Assembly: GCF_003586445.1 (NCBI RefSeq)
Contig: NZ_CP030028.1
Span: forward strand, 1,378,501 to 1,442,500
DNA from: Bacillus sp. Y1
GTDB taxonomy: Bacteria > Bacillota > Bacilli > Bacillales > Cytobacillaceae
DNA length: 64,000 bases
Direction of reading: 5' to 3'
In this document: piece by piece, positions 51,200 through 60,524 of the stretch
Layout: the number at the start of each line of letters is the position of its first letter
Numbering within the stretch: position 1 is the stretch's first letter
Position numbers and translations under genes: made by a program
Notes under the pieces: generated by a model
Database searches by the model: none
Told to the model about the DNA's origin: nothing
What the model saw: the letters and a program-made list of their open reading frames with translations, nothing else

Positions 51200-52432
51200 A
51201 TGAGTGAGATCATCGCAACGTACTTGGTACATGACGCCAAACACAACCCTGAGAAAAAAGCAGAGGAAATTGCGCTTGGTTTAACGGTTGGTTCATGGAC
51301 TCAATTACAAAAGCTTGAGCAAGAACAATTGAAAAAATATAAAGGTAGAGTTATTTCCACAGAAAAATTACACATAGATGAACATACGAATGAAACGGTA
51401 GCGGTGTTAAAAATCGCTTATCCTTCGAATAACTTTTCGCTAGATCTTCCAGCTATTTTAACAACGGTGTTTGGAAAGCTGTCTCTTGACGGGAAGATTA
51501 AGCTATTAGATCTTGATTTTTCACAAGAGTTAAAAACGGCTTTTCCAGGTCCTAAGTTTGGTATTAATGGTCTAAGGGAGACGCTTGGGGTATATGATCG
51601 TCCGTTATTGATGAGTATTTTTAAAGGAATTCTTGGTAGAGATCTTCCATTCCTCTTCAGCCAATTGCGCGAACAGGCATTGGGTGGAGTCGATTTTGTA
51701 AAAGATGACGAAATTCTTTTTGAAAACTCATTAACTCCTTTTGAACAGAGAATTACTGGTGGAAGAGAAGTTCTGCAACAGGTTTATGAAGAAACGGGAC
51801 ATCGTACCTTGTATGCTGTGAACTTGACAGGACGTACGTCTCAATTAATTGACAAAGCAAAAAGAGCAAAAGAACTTGGTGCGGACTTACTATTATTTAA
51901 TGTGTTTGCGTATGGTCTTGATGTTCTTCAGGAATTACGCGAAGAAGAGGGTATCGATCTTCCGATTATGGCACATCCAGCTGTGAGTGGAGCACTCACT
52001 TCGTCTGATGTATACGGAATTTCTCATTCCCTACTACTAGGAAAATTGTTGCGTTACGCTGGAGCCGACTTGTCTTTATTCCCATCTCCATACGGTTCGG
52101 TGGCTTTGGAAAAGAAAGCAGCATTATCGATTGCTGAAGCGTTAACAGATCAATCAGAACCTATGAATAAGAGCTTCCCAGTGCCTTCAGCTGGTATTCA
52201 TCCTGGACTTGTTCCACTTTTACTACAAGATTTTGGATTAGATAGTGTCATTAATGCTGGTGGTGGCGTTCATGGGCATCCGGCTGGTGCGAAAGGTGGA
52301 GGTCTTGCTTTCCGCCAAGCTATTGAGTTAAGTCAAAAAGGATTGCCATTGAGAGAAAACTCGCAGCAATATCCTGAATTAGCAACTGCGATCGAACTGT
52401 GGGGAGTTACTGAGGTGGCGAAACAATCATGA
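51200..52432 (+). CDS. mtnW: 2,3-diketo-5-methylthiopentyl-1-phosphate enolase (RuBisCO-like)
   Basis: The 410-residue protein is a type IV RuBisCO-like protein with [11 protein letters not shown], the metal-lysine region [10 protein letters not shown] and the phosphate-binding [14 protein letters not shown]. It enolises the diketo phosphate, a step of methionine salvage, and has no carboxylase role. The start ATG 51200 has AAAGGA upstream and gives [10 protein letters not shown], the usual beginning. The stop overlaps mtnX by four bases. Confidence 0.96.
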   Translation: MSEIIATYLVHDAKHNPEKKAEEIALGLTVGSWTQLQKLEQEQLKKYKGRVISTEKLHIDEHTNETVAVLKIAYPSNNFSLDLPAILTTVFGKLSLDGKIKLLDLDFSQELKTAFPGPKFGINGLRETLGVYDRPLLMSIFKGILGRDLPFLFSQLREQALGGVDFVKDDEILFENSLTPFEQRITGGREVLQQVYEETGHRTLYAVNLTGRTSQLIDKAKRAKELGADLLLFNVFAYGLDVLQELREEEGIDLPIMAHPAVSGALTSSDVYGISHSLLLGKLLRYAGADLSLFPSPYGSVALEKKAALSIAEALTDQSEPMNKSFPVPSAGIHPGLVPLLLQDFGLDSVINAGGGVHGHPAGAKGGGLAFRQAIELSQKGLPLRENSQQYPELATAIELWGVTEVAKQS

Positions 52433-53091
52433 GCAAGAAAATAGCCGTATTTTGTGATTTCGATGGCACGATCACCGAGAAGGATAATATTATTGCCATT
52501 ATGAAAAAATTTGCTCCTCCCGAATGGGAAGCGCTGAAAGACGACATATTATCTGAGCGTATTTCAATAAGAGAAGGAGTAGGAAAGCTTTTCTCGTTGC
52601 TTCCTTCTTCAAAAAAAGAAGAAATCATTACGTATTTATTAGAAAATGTAAAAATTCGCGAAGGATTTCCTGATTTTGTGAAGTTTTTGAAAGAGCAGGA
52701 TATTCCTTTGTATATTGTTAGTGGTGGTATTGATTTCTTTGTATATCCCATTTTACAAGCTTACGGCCCTTTTTCAGGAGTGTATTGTAATGCTGCTGAT
52801 TTTAGTGGCGAATATATCAATATACTTTGGCCAAATGCATGTGATGAGCATTGTCAAAATGATTGCGGCTGCTGTAAACCTAGTATTATACGTGGACTTA
52901 AAGAAGATTTTTACAAAGTCGTTATTGGTGATTCAGTAACCGATTTACAAGCAGCAAAGCAGGCTGATCTGGTCATTGCAAGAGAACTGCTATTAGAAAA
53001 ATCAAAAGAGTATGGCTTGAATCATAGAGAGTTTGTTGATTTCTATGATGTGATCAAGCATATGTCACAGGTTGAGGAGTTGATTGGATGA
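52429..53091 (+). CDS. mtnX: 2-hydroxy-3-keto-5-methylthiopentenyl-1-P phosphatase
   Basis: The 220-residue HAD phosphatase starts with the catalytic motif [13 protein letters not shown] (nucleophile Asp and acid/base Asp), then VSGGIDFF and [13 protein letters not shown] cysteine cluster [12 protein letters not shown] in the middle is typical of this enzyme. It makes acireductone for MtnD. Overlaps with mtnW and mtnB (ATGA each) show tight coupling. Confidence 0.95.
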   Translation: MSKKIAVFCDFDGTITEKDNIIAIMKKFAPPEWEALKDDILSERISIREGVGKLFSLLPSSKKEEIITYLLENVKIREGFPDFVKFLKEQDIPLYIVSGGIDFFVYPILQAYGPFSGVYCNAADFSGEYINILWPNACDEHCQNDCGCCKPSIIRGLKEDFYKVVIGDSVTDLQAAKQADLVIARELLLEKSKEYGLNHREFVDFYDVIKHMSQVEELIG

Positions 53092-53702
53092 GTCTGTTAA
53101 CAGAACGTTGGGAGGAGCTTGCTGATGTGAAGGATGAGCTTGCTGTTCGAGATTGGTTTATGGGAACGAGCGGGAATTTAGCCATAAAGGTTAGCGACAA
53201 TCCTATACAATTCTTAGTAACAGCAAGTGGCAAGGATAAGAGGAAGCGAACGTCAGAAGATTTTCTCCTCGTAGATGAAAATGGAAAACCAGTAAATGAG
53301 ACACATTTGAAGCCATCTGCTGAAACCTTATTACATGTGGAAATCTATAAAAAAACAGCTGCTGGTTGTAGTTTACATGTTCATACGATTGATAATAATA
53401 TCATATCTGAATTATATGGTGATCAAGGAGAAATCACCTTTACTGGTCAAGAGCTAATTAAAGCATTTGATTTATGGGAAGAGGATGCCGTTCTACGAGT
53501 TCCCATTATCAGTAATCCAGCACATATTCCGACACTAGCACAGGAGTTTAGTGAGCATGTAAAAGAGGATAAAGGCGTTGTGTTAATCAGAAATCATGGG
53601 ATAACCGTTTGGGGAAAAAATGCATTCGAGGCAAAAAAACTACTCGAAGCATCTGAATTTTTATTTCGCTATCATCTAAGACTTTTAGAATATAAAAAAT
53701 AA
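53088..53702 (+). CDS. mtnB: Methylthioribulose-1-phosphate dehydratase
   Basis: The 204-residue class II aldolase-like protein has [19 protein letters not shown] (zinc histidines) and [11 protein letters not shown] with the third histidine. It dehydrates methylthioribulose-1-phosphate to the diketo compound used by MtnW. It is coupled to mtnX by an ATGA overlap and followed by mtnD after 19 bases. Confidence 0.95.
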   Translation: MSLLTERWEELADVKDELAVRDWFMGTSGNLAIKVSDNPIQFLVTASGKDKRKRTSEDFLLVDENGKPVNETHLKPSAETLLHVEIYKKTAAGCSLHVHTIDNNIISELYGDQGEITFTGQELIKAFDLWEEDAVLRVPIISNPAHIPTLAQEFSEHVKEDKGVVLIRNHGITVWGKNAFEAKKLLEASEFLFRYHLRLLEYKK

Positions 53703-53721
53703 AATTTAAAGGAGTAAAAAA

Positions 53722-54255
53722 ATGGCACATATTGTATTTCAAAGTACAAAAGAAGAAATTAGAGATCAAAAAGAAGTGGCAGCGTTTTTACAATCTCAAG
53801 AGGTAATCTATGAGCACTGGGATATTACAAAACTTCCTAGCAACCTTCAAGAGAAATATATTTTAACAGATGAAGAGAAAGCAGAAATCTTATCTGTATT
53901 CTCAACTGAAATTGCTGAAATTTCAGAGAAGCGTGGATACAAAGCACAGGATGTTATTTCTCTTGCTGAACACACTCCAAACCTTGAGCAACTATTAACG
54001 AACTTCCAACAAGAACATCACCATACAGACGATGAGGTCCGCTTTATTGTTAGTGGACACGGAGTGTTTATTATCCAAGGGTTAGACGGAGAATTTTTCG
54101 AGGTGTTTCTAAACCCTGGTGATCTTATTTCAGTTCCTCCGAATGTTAGACATTATTTTACCCTTCAAGAGGATAGAAAAGTAGTTGCCATCCGTATTTT
54201 TGTAACAACTGAAGGATGGGTTCCAATCTACGAAAAGAATGAAGTAGAAGCTTAA
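53722..54255 (+). CDS. mtnD: Acireductone dioxygenase
   Basis: The 177-residue cupin has the metal-binding set HHHTDDEVRFIVSGHGVF (His-His...Glu) and PPNVRHYFTL (His). With iron it yields the methionine precursor 4-methylthio-2-oxobutanoate, the substrate of MtnE. AAAGGAG precedes the ATG. It is the last gene of mtnWXBD and is followed by a terminator. Confidence 0.95.
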   Translation: MAHIVFQSTKEEIRDQKEVAAFLQSQEVIYEHWDITKLPSNLQEKYILTDEEKAEILSVFSTEIAEISEKRGYKAQDVISLAEHTPNLEQLLTNFQQEHHHTDDEVRFIVSGHGVFIIQGLDGEFFEVFLNPGDLISVPPNVRHYFTLQEDRKVVAIRIFVTTEGWVPIYEKNEVEA

Positions 54256-54266
54256 AAAAAGTTTTT

Positions 54267-54305
54267 AAGGCACTAGAGTCTAAACACCTAGTGTCTTTAT
54301 TACTT
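54267..54305 (+). terminator. Terminator of mtnWXBD
   Basis: AAGGCACTAG and CTAGTGTCTTTATT flank an A-rich loop. Confidence 0.8.
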
Positions 54306-54494
54306 TTGGTGGATAAAATCGATAATTGTCGAAAAATAATAGGGATTTTAGGGTGTTTTTTGTCGTATACAGAAATTTTAAGAAAACTTTGTCTTATTTT
54401 GCGATTCTATTTACTTTTATTCAAATTCTTGCAATAATTCATCAAGTGATGATTTTTATTTAGGGGATTTAAGGAGTATTAGGAGGTTAACGGG

Positions 54495-54734
54495 GTGCAG
54501 CAGAATAGCAGTGAAATGCTTGCCACGATTCAACAAATGAGAGAGAGAATGATTGAATCTGCACAAGCAAATGGTCTAGGTGGGGAAGAGACAATTGAGT
54601 GTAGTCAGGAGCTAGATAAGCTAATTTTTGAATATCAATGCTTATCACAAGAGAAGAAGAAAAGCAAAAAAGAGATAAAGATTACCAGAAAACAAGCTAT
54701 GTTTGTATGGCCTAATAACATCATATGCATTTAA
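54495..54734 (+). CDS. Spo0E-like aspartyl-phosphate phosphatase
   Basis: The 79-residue protein has the family signature SQELDKLIFEYQ (S-x-E-L-D-x-L-I) in a helical hairpin. Spo0E-type phosphatases remove phosphate from Spo0A and delay sporulation. GTG 54495 is preceded by AGGAGG. The basic C-terminal tail (about 20 residues) is longer than needed for the core. A soluble PAS kinase of sporulation type lies 8 kb away, so opposing inputs to the same phosphorelay are plausible. Confidence 0.88.
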   Translation: MQQNSSEMLATIQQMRERMIESAQANGLGGEETIECSQELDKLIFEYQCLSQEKKKSKKEIKITRKQAMFVWPNNIICI

Positions 54735-54744
54735 ATAGATTGAA

Positions 54745-54778
54745 AAGGAAGGAGACGATAGCGCTCCTTCCTTTTTTG
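54745..54778. terminator. Bidirectional terminator
   Basis: AAAAGGAAGGAG and CTCCTTCCTTTTTT flank a short loop between the convergent Spo0E-like and YitT-like genes. Confidence 0.9.
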
Positions 54779-54786
54779 TGGGTAAT

Positions 54787-55698
54787 CTAATGTATAGCTC
54801 GTTTTTTAAATCTTCCCCCTCTAACTTCGGCAATGTCTGCAACAGCCAGAAAGGCATTACTATCTAGATCTTCTACAATGAGCTTGAGCTTTGCTTCTTC
54901 AAGTCGTGTAATGACGCAGAAGATAACCTTTTTATCGTCTCCTGTATAGGCTCCTTCTCCAGTAAGGAAGGTGACACCCCGGCCGAGTCGGGCCAAAATC
55001 GCATCACCAATTTCTTTATGTTTATCGCTAATGATCCATGCAGATTTTGATTGATCTAACCCTTCAATAACGATATCAATTGTTTTAAAAGCAATAAAAT
55101 AAGCTAGAATCGAATACATCGCTCGGTCCCATCCAAACACAAATCCCCCGGTACCAAAAATAAAAATATTAAAAAACATGATCACTTCTCCAACAGAAAA
55201 AGGAACCTTTTTATTGATTAATATGGCAAGGATTTCTGTACCGTCCAGTGATCCTCCATAACGGATGACGATTCCTACACCAGCTCCTAAGGCAATCCCT
55301 CCAAAAACCGTTGCTAACAGAATGTCATCAGTAAAGGCAGGAACAGGATGAAGATATACGGTTGTAATTGATAATATGGTAATAGCGAAGAGTGTAGATA
55401 GTGCGAAGGTTTTTCCAATTTGTTTATAACCGATGAAAAAGAATGGAATATTTAATATGAAGATGATTAGACCAATTTTAATAGCAGTAATATGAGACAA
55501 AATTATTGAGATGCCGACGATTCCACCATCCATAATTTGATTTGGTATGAGGAAAATCTCTAATCCTACAGCCATTAGGATAGCGCCAATAAAAATAAAA
55601 AAAGCTCTTTTAATAATACTCTTTTTCGGTAATTTGCGGTGCTGTATATGGTTCTCTAAATTCATTTGAATGGCTTCATGAATAAGTTGTTTTTCCAT
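54787..55698 (-). CDS. YitT-family membrane protein (DUF161/DUF2179)
   Basis: The 303-residue protein has five or six hydrophobic segments at the N-terminus (GLEIFLIPNQIMDGGIVGISIIL, RYGGSLDGTEILAILINKK) and a C-terminal soluble DUF2179 domain (GRGVTFLTGEGAYTGDDKKVIFCVITRLEE). This matches the YitT/YqfU/YpjC family of Bacillus, of unknown transport function. The GGAGGTGA-type site is close before the ATG. It is a single gene. Confidence 0.92.
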   Translation of the reverse strand: MEKQLIHEAIQMNLENHIQHRKLPKKSIIKRAFFIFIGAILMAVGLEIFLIPNQIMDGGIVGISIILSHITAIKIGLIIFILNIPFFFIGYKQIGKTFALSTLFAITILSITTVYLHPVPAFTDDILLATVFGGIALGAGVGIVIRYGGSLDGTEILAILINKKVPFSVGEVIMFFNIFIFGTGGFVFGWDRAMYSILAYFIAFKTIDIVIEGLDQSKSAWIISDKHKEIGDAILARLGRGVTFLTGEGAYTGDDKKVIFCVITRLEEAKLKLIVEDLDSNAFLAVADIAEVRGGRFKKRAIH

Positions 55699-55792
55699 TA
55701 AGTCACCTCCATTTGTATTGATCCTTGATATTTATTATACAATAAAACGTTTCTATGTAGGTAAATCTGGAACTTGAGCATTCAAATGAAAT

Positions 55793-55821
55793 GAAAAAGC
55801 GGCATGTATCACTCATGCCGA
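55793..55821 (-). terminator. Terminator of the ZIP gene
   Basis: Minus strand CGGCATG-AGTGATA-CATGCCGCTTTTT follows the stop. Confidence 0.85.
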
Positions 55822-55822
55822 A

Positions 55823-56569
55823 TTATTTGGAAAAGAGGTCGATTAACAATATCATAAATAGTAAACCAGAAATAAAGGAATAAGTCGATGTTCGTTCATT
55901 CCCATCCCCATGACTTTCAGGTATTAACTCTTTATATATAATGAACAGCATGGCTCCTGCTGCAAAGGCTAGACCATATGGGACGAGACTTTCAACAAAC
56001 GAAGTTAAATAGAAACCTAGTAAACTTGTAACAATTTCAATTGCACCTGTTAAAGTAGCAACTATAAACGCTTTGCCTTTTTCAATTTTTTGATTCACTA
56101 AAAATAGTGCAACTAAAAAACCTTCTGGAGCGTTTTGGAGTCCGATTGCAAAAGCGATTAGATTACCTGTATTAGCTTCAGCATTTGTAGCATAACTAAC
56201 TCCAACTGATAATCCTTCTGGAATATTATGGAGCGTAATCGCCGCAATAATCAACATCGCTTTTTCATCAAATTCCATTTCATATTTTTGAGTCGTATGC
56301 TGTAAATCAATATGAGGAATTCTCATCTCTAACCAAGTTAAGGTAATTACCCCTAAAAGGATACCTATCATTAGTGGTATAAACCCGCCAGTATTAAGGG
56401 CTTCAGGAATTAGGCCCATCGTGGAAGCTGCCATCATAATACCCGCCGTAAAGGCAAGTAAAATATCTCTCCAACGGTGTGTCACAGATCGATGCATAAA
56501 CAAAATGATTGCTGCGCCTAATCCCGTTGACATAGCGGAGAGAACACTTCCAAGCAAAACTTCATTCAT
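55823..56569 (-). CDS. ZIP-family divalent metal transporter
   Basis: The 248-residue protein has eight hydrophobic segments and the ZIP metal-binding helices HNIPEGLSVGVSYA (IV) and QNAPEGFLVALFL (V). The second site has Asn-Ala in place of the common HxxxE pairing partner. It is GufA/ZupT-like and probably imports zinc or iron. No metal regulator box was recognised in front of it. Start ATG 56569, with GGGGGAA upstream. Confidence 0.88.
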   Translation of the reverse strand: MNEVLLGSVLSAMSTGLGAAIILFMHRSVTHRWRDILLAFTAGIMMAASTMGLIPEALNTGGFIPLMIGILLGVITLTWLEMRIPHIDLQHTTQKYEMEFDEKAMLIIAAITLHNIPEGLSVGVSYATNAEANTGNLIAFAIGLQNAPEGFLVALFLVNQKIEKGKAFIVATLTGAIEIVTSLLGFYLTSFVESLVPYGLAFAAGAMLFIIYKELIPESHGDGNERTSTYSFISGLLFMILLIDLFSK

Positions 56570-57004
56570 TCAGGTTCCCCCTAAAATTAACACTTAGGTA
56601 ATACATTCTATTATAAGGAAGAGCGATTGCTCACACAATTACATATATGATAATTACATGACATCTGTGATTTTTCTCATATGGAAAATGTTCCATTTCT
56701 TTTAATATAGTAACTATAATGGTAAGTACTTTATCATTCCCTTCAAAAAATAATTGTTATTCCATCATAGTCGTTAAACCCCATCGTTTAAATATGTATA
56801 TAGACAAAAATGAAGATTCCGTAAGCATTTCACTTCTCATACCGACATAATTTTGAAAACGCATACAAAATTATATTATTCACATAAAATATCAACTAAT
56901 TTGTTTGTACTATGCTCGTAAACCGATACATATATCGTTATTACGAAGCTTTACAAAATATATATAGGTGATTTAGTCAGTAGTTATTAAGGAGGGGGAT
57001 TATT
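56570..57004. other. Intergenic region before fixA (435 bases)
   Basis: The region is A/T-rich and holds an Fnr-type promoter (56666-56708), which leaves a leader of about 290 bases before fixA. A 43-codon open frame from ATG 56719 has no ribosome binding site and is not called. No riboswitch class was recognised. No -24/-12 (SigL) promoter was seen. Confidence 0.5.
56666..56708 (+). promoter_or_regulatory. Fnr-type box and -10 upstream of fixABCX
   Basis: TGTGATTTTTCTCATA (56666-56681) matches TGTGA-N6-TCACA at nine of ten positions. TAATAT (56703-56708) begins 29.5 bases after its centre, the same spacing as at the two other Fnr-type promoters here. The predicted start near 56715 leaves a 290-base leader, so the link to fixA is likely but not certain. 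Confidence 0.65.
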
Positions 57005-57826
57005 ATGCACATTGTAGTATGTGTCAAGCAGGTACCTGACACAAAGATTATTAAGATTAATCCTAAGACGAATACGCTTGATCGTCGAAGTGCACCAGCT
57101 ATTTTAAATCCTTACGATGCACATGCTGTCCAAGAAGCAGTTCGGATGAAGCGTTTCATCAAAGATGTATATATTTCCGTTTTATCAATGGGTCCACCAC
57201 AAGCAAATGCGATTATTAAAAAAAGCGTAGAAATTGGTGCTGACGAGGGATATTTAATTTCTGACCGTGCATTTGCTGGTGCAGATACATTAGCAACCAG
57301 CTACGCATTATCGAAGGCTTTAGATAAAATCGCCAGCATCAGACCGATTGATATGATCCTTTGTGGAAAGCATGCGATTGATGGAGATACTGGGCAAGTG
57401 GGACCTGGAATTGCAAGAAGATTAGATATTCCTCCAGTTACGAACGTGATCGAAGTGACAGAGCTTAATGAAAAGAAGCAATCCGTAGTTATTAAGAGAA
57501 AGCTATCAGGTGGTTACCAGTTGCTCCAAATCCAAATCCCATGCTTATTGACTGTTGAAAAAGAAATAAATGAAATTGAATATTCCCCACTTCCTAATAT
57601 GTTAAAAGCTGCAAGGTACGAGCCAGTTGTTTGGACGGTAAACGATTTAGAAGACGTGGACCGTACACAGCTAGGGCTTAAGGGATCACCTACCATCGTT
57701 GGTAAAATGTTTACTCCTCCCAAGCATGAAGGTGGGAAGCGTTTAGAGGGCTCTTCAGATGAACAAGTAAGAGAGCTGATCAAATGCTTACTTGAAGAGA
57801 AAAAAGAACTATTTTATGTGAAGTGA
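57005..57826 (+). CDS. fixA: FixA: electron-transfer flavoprotein beta-type subunit
   Basis: The 273-residue protein is an ETF beta/FixA subunit: MHIVVCVKQVPDTK at the start, LNPYDAHAVQEAVRMK and DGDTGQVGPGIARRL. With FixB it forms a bifurcating ETF. It is encoded next to fixB, fixC and fixX, which defines the FixABCX type rather than a fatty-acid ETF. AAGGAGGGGG precedes the ATG. In diazotrophs this complex supplies low-potential electrons by splitting NADH electrons between quinone and ferredoxin/flavodoxin. Confidence 0.93.
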   Translation: MHIVVCVKQVPDTKIIKINPKTNTLDRRSAPAILNPYDAHAVQEAVRMKRFIKDVYISVLSMGPPQANAIIKKSVEIGADEGYLISDRAFAGADTLATSYALSKALDKIASIRPIDMILCGKHAIDGDTGQVGPGIARRLDIPPVTNVIEVTELNEKKQSVVIKRKLSGGYQLLQIQIPCLLTVEKEINEIEYSPLPNMLKAARYEPVVWTVNDLEDVDRTQLGLKGSPTIVGKMFTPPKHEGGKRLEGSSDEQVRELIKCLLEEKKELFYVK

Positions 57827-57860
57827 TACACATTAATGATCGATGATGGGGGTGCTTGGA

Positions 57861-58889
57861 ATGAGTAAAGAATACCGTGGTGTGTGGGTATTCATTGAAC
57901 AAAATGAAGGTGAGATCGAAGGTGTTTCGTTAGAATTGTTAGGAGCCGGAAGAAAGTTAGCAGATAAGCTAAGTGTTTCACTCGGGGGAGTCCTGCTAGG
58001 TAAAGATGTTAAAGCTCTTTGTAATCAAGTCATTTCTTACGGGGCGGATGAAGTATATGTGATTGATCATCCAGTATTAGATGATTACCGAACAGAATCT
58101 TATATGAAGGGTGTGGTCCTTCTCGCTGAAAAATACAGTCCTGAAATATTTTTATACGGAGCCACGCCAAATGGAAAGGACCTTGCCAGTGCAGTTGCGA
58201 CCGATTTAAGTACGGGTTTGACTGCAGATACAACCATGCTTGATGTTGATCTTGAAAAAAGATTACTGGAGGCAAGTAGACCAGCCTTTGGTGGAAATAT
58301 TATGGCAACGATATTATGTAAAAAGCATCGCCCTCAAATGGCAACGGTGCGACCGAAAGTAATGAAAGCTCTTGAACCAGATAAAGAGCGACAGGGAGTA
58401 ATCATCGAAGAAAACATCGAATTGCATGAAGAAGATATGAGAACTAAAGTGCTCAAAGTGGTTAAGGATGTAACGAAAAGAGCCAATCTTGCGGATGCAC
58501 ATATCATTGTTTGCGGTGGAAAGGGTTTAGGGGATCAGCAAAATTTCTCATTAATATATGAGCTTGCGGAAGTGATTGGTGCGAGTGTAGGTGGTACGAG
58601 GGATGTGGTAGAAGCAGGATGGCTCCCACATGAGTTACAAATTGGGCAAACGGGTGAAACGGTGACACCTAAAATATATTTCGCAGTCGGTGTCTCAGGT
58701 GCTATTCAGCACGTAGTCGGTATGAAAAATTCAGATATTATAATCGCCATTAACAAGGATGCAAGTGCACCTATTTTTGATGTCGCAACCTATGGAATCG
58801 TTGGGGATGCTTTGGAAATTCTCCCGAAACTCATCCAGCAATTTAAAGAAATACGTACAGAAAAGGGTGGTGAAATCAGTTATGCCTGA
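57861..58889 (+). CDS. fixB: FixB: electron-transfer flavoprotein alpha-type subunit
   Basis: The 342-residue protein has ETF alpha features: an N-terminal Rossmann-like part (MSKEYRGVWVFIEQ) and a FAD-binding C-terminal domain with VVCGGKGLGD, GGTRDVVEAGWLPHELQIGQTGETVTPKIYFAVGVSGAIQH and NKDASAPIFDVATYGIVGD. It binds the non-bifurcating FAD and exchanges electrons with FixC. ATG 57861 is chosen, with GGGGGTG at good distance; ATG 57843 lies too close to the site. It overlaps fixC by eight bases. Confidence 0.93.
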   Translation: MSKEYRGVWVFIEQNEGEIEGVSLELLGAGRKLADKLSVSLGGVLLGKDVKALCNQVISYGADEVYVIDHPVLDDYRTESYMKGVVLLAEKYSPEIFLYGATPNGKDLASAVATDLSTGLTADTTMLDVDLEKRLLEASRPAFGGNIMATILCKKHRPQMATVRPKVMKALEPDKERQGVIIEENIELHEEDMRTKVLKVVKDVTKRANLADAHIIVCGGKGLGDQQNFSLIYELAEVIGASVGGTRDVVEAGWLPHELQIGQTGETVTPKIYFAVGVSGAIQHVVGMKNSDIIIAINKDASAPIFDVATYGIVGDALEILPKLIQQFKEIRTEKGGEISYA

Positions 58890-60177
58890 AAAATTTGACG
58901 TAATCGTTGTTGGTGCTGGACCTGCAGGAACTTCATGTGCCTATACCTGCGCAAAGAGTGGCTTAAAGGTGCTCCAACTCGAGCGAGGGGAGTATCCAGG
59001 TAGTAAAAATGTAATGGGTGGCGTATTATACAGGAAACAAATGGAGGAGATTATTCCTGAGTTCTGGAAGGAAGCACCTTTAGAAAGACCTGTTATTGAA
59101 CAACGCTTTTGGATGATGGATAAGGAGTCAACCGTCTCCTTTGGTTACAAAGGATTAGAGTGGGGAATGGAGCCCTATAATAATTTTACCGTATTAAGAG
59201 CTCCGTTTGATCAATGGTTTGCAGCAAAAGGGGTGGAACAAGGGGTATTACTCATCAATGAAACAGTAGCCAATGAGTGTATTGTAGAAAATGGTAAAGT
59301 GGTGGGTGTTCGAACCGATCGTCCTGATGGAGATGTGTATGCGGATGTAGTTGTATTGGCTGATGGCGTCAACTCTCTGTTAGGAAAGCAGCTTGGCTTT
59401 CATAAAGAATTTCGTCCTGATGAAGTAGCTCTAACGGTAATGGAAGTTATTAATCTATCAAAAGAGAAGATTAACGACCGCTTTAACCTTGAGGATAACC
59501 AAGGCTGTACCATTGAAATCTTTGGTGATTCAACAAAGGGGAACCTCGGTACAGCCTTTATTTATACCAATAAGGAAAGTATTAATATTGGTGTAGGTAC
59601 TACCCTATCCAGCATGATTAAGGCAAAGCTCAAGCCATATGATTTACTAGATTACTTGAAAAATCATTCCATGGTAAAGCCACTCCTAGCTGGTGGGGAG
59701 TCTGCTGAGTATTTGGCACATTTAATTCCTGAGGGAGGATACCACTCTGTACCAAAGGTGGCCGGCAATGGTGTAGTGGTAGTGGGAGATGCGGCTCAAC
59801 TGGTAAATGCCATCCATCGAGAGGGCTCTAATATGGCCATGTCATCAGGGAAAATGGCAGCTGAAGCCATTATTCGGGCGAAGGAAAGAAATGATTTTAG
59901 TGAGGCAAGTTTAAATAGTTATCGTGAAGCTTTATACAATAGCTTTATTATGAAGGATCTAGAAAAATATAAAGACGCTGCCCATACATTTGAGCATCAC
60001 CCTCAGTATTTCAGAGAGTATATTCCAATGATGAACCAGGCAATGAGCAAGTTCTTTACGGTCGACGGAACACCAAAGCGTGAAAAGCAAAAACAAATCA
60101 TGAGAAGTGTAACTGGGACAAAAGGAACGTTTAAAGTCATTCAAGATGTCTATCGTGCTTGGAAGGCGGTGAAATAA
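58882..60177 (+). CDS. fixC: FixC: ETF-quinone oxidoreductase-type flavoprotein
   Basis: The 431-residue flavoprotein starts MPEKFDVIVVGAGPAGTSCAY (FAD Rossmann motif) and has GDAAQLVNAIHREGSNMAMSSGKMAAEAI near residue 300. It receives electrons from FixAB and passes them to quinone in the membrane. GGTGG-type site and overlap with fixB indicate coupling. Its stop shares a base with fixX (TAATG). It is the expected length for FixC. Confidence 0.93.
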   Translation: MPEKFDVIVVGAGPAGTSCAYTCAKSGLKVLQLERGEYPGSKNVMGGVLYRKQMEEIIPEFWKEAPLERPVIEQRFWMMDKESTVSFGYKGLEWGMEPYNNFTVLRAPFDQWFAAKGVEQGVLLINETVANECIVENGKVVGVRTDRPDGDVYADVVVLADGVNSLLGKQLGFHKEFRPDEVALTVMEVINLSKEKINDRFNLEDNQGCTIEIFGDSTKGNLGTAFIYTNKESINIGVGTTLSSMIKAKLKPYDLLDYLKNHSMVKPLLAGGESAEYLAHLIPEGGYHSVPKVAGNGVVVVGDAAQLVNAIHREGSNMAMSSGKMAAEAIIRAKERNDFSEASLNSYREALYNSFIMKDLEKYKDAAHTFEHHPQYFREYIPMMNQAMSKFFTVDGTPKREKQKQIMRSVTGTKGTFKVIQDVYRAWKAVK

Positions 60178-60461
60178 TGTCAACGAAAACAATCGAGGAA
60201 AAACAGTACTTACTGCGTTTTAAGTGTGACACGAAATCCCATCTAACAGTGCTTGACCACGATGTTTGTATGACAAAATGCCCCGATAAAATCTGTACCG
60301 TATTCTGCCCAGCGGAAGTATACAAGTGGGAAGGCACAAGAATGCAGGTGGGGTACGAGGGCTGCCACGAGTGTGGAAGCTGCCGAATTGGCTGTCCATA
60401 CCAAAATATTAAATGGGAATATCCGAAAGGCGGCCATGGAATTGTGTTTCGATTAGCGTAA
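60177..60461 (+). CDS. fixX: FixX: ferredoxin-like subunit
   Basis: The 94-residue protein carries two cysteine clusters: CMTKCPDKICTVFCP and CHECGSCRIGCP, typical of FixX/ETF-QO ferredoxin domains. It completes the electron path from FixC to quinone. It starts at ATG 60177, overlapping the fixC stop by one base. A terminator follows the stop, so fixABCX is a complete unit. No nitrogenase gene is seen here. Confidence 0.93.
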   Translation: MSTKTIEEKQYLLRFKCDTKSHLTVLDHDVCMTKCPDKICTVFCPAEVYKWEGTRMQVGYEGCHECGSCRIGCPYQNIKWEYPKGGHGIVFRLA

Positions 60462-60483
60462 TGCCCATTTAATGATTAAGCGA

Positions 60484-60516
60484 AGACACCTTCATTGGTT
60501 ATGAGAGGTGTCTTTG
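60484..60516 (+). terminator. Terminator of fixABCX
   Basis: AAGACACCT and AGGTGTCTTTGTTTG flank a short loop. Confidence 0.85.
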
Positions 60517-60524
60517 TTTGTTAT

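Noticed and set aside
51200..52432. RuBisCO-like protein as a carbon-fixing enzyme
   Set aside because: The operon context (mtnXBD, S-box) and the motifs identify it as the methionine-salvage enolase.
56719..56850. 43-codon frame in the fixA leader
   Set aside because: There is no ribosome binding site and no recognisable sequence.
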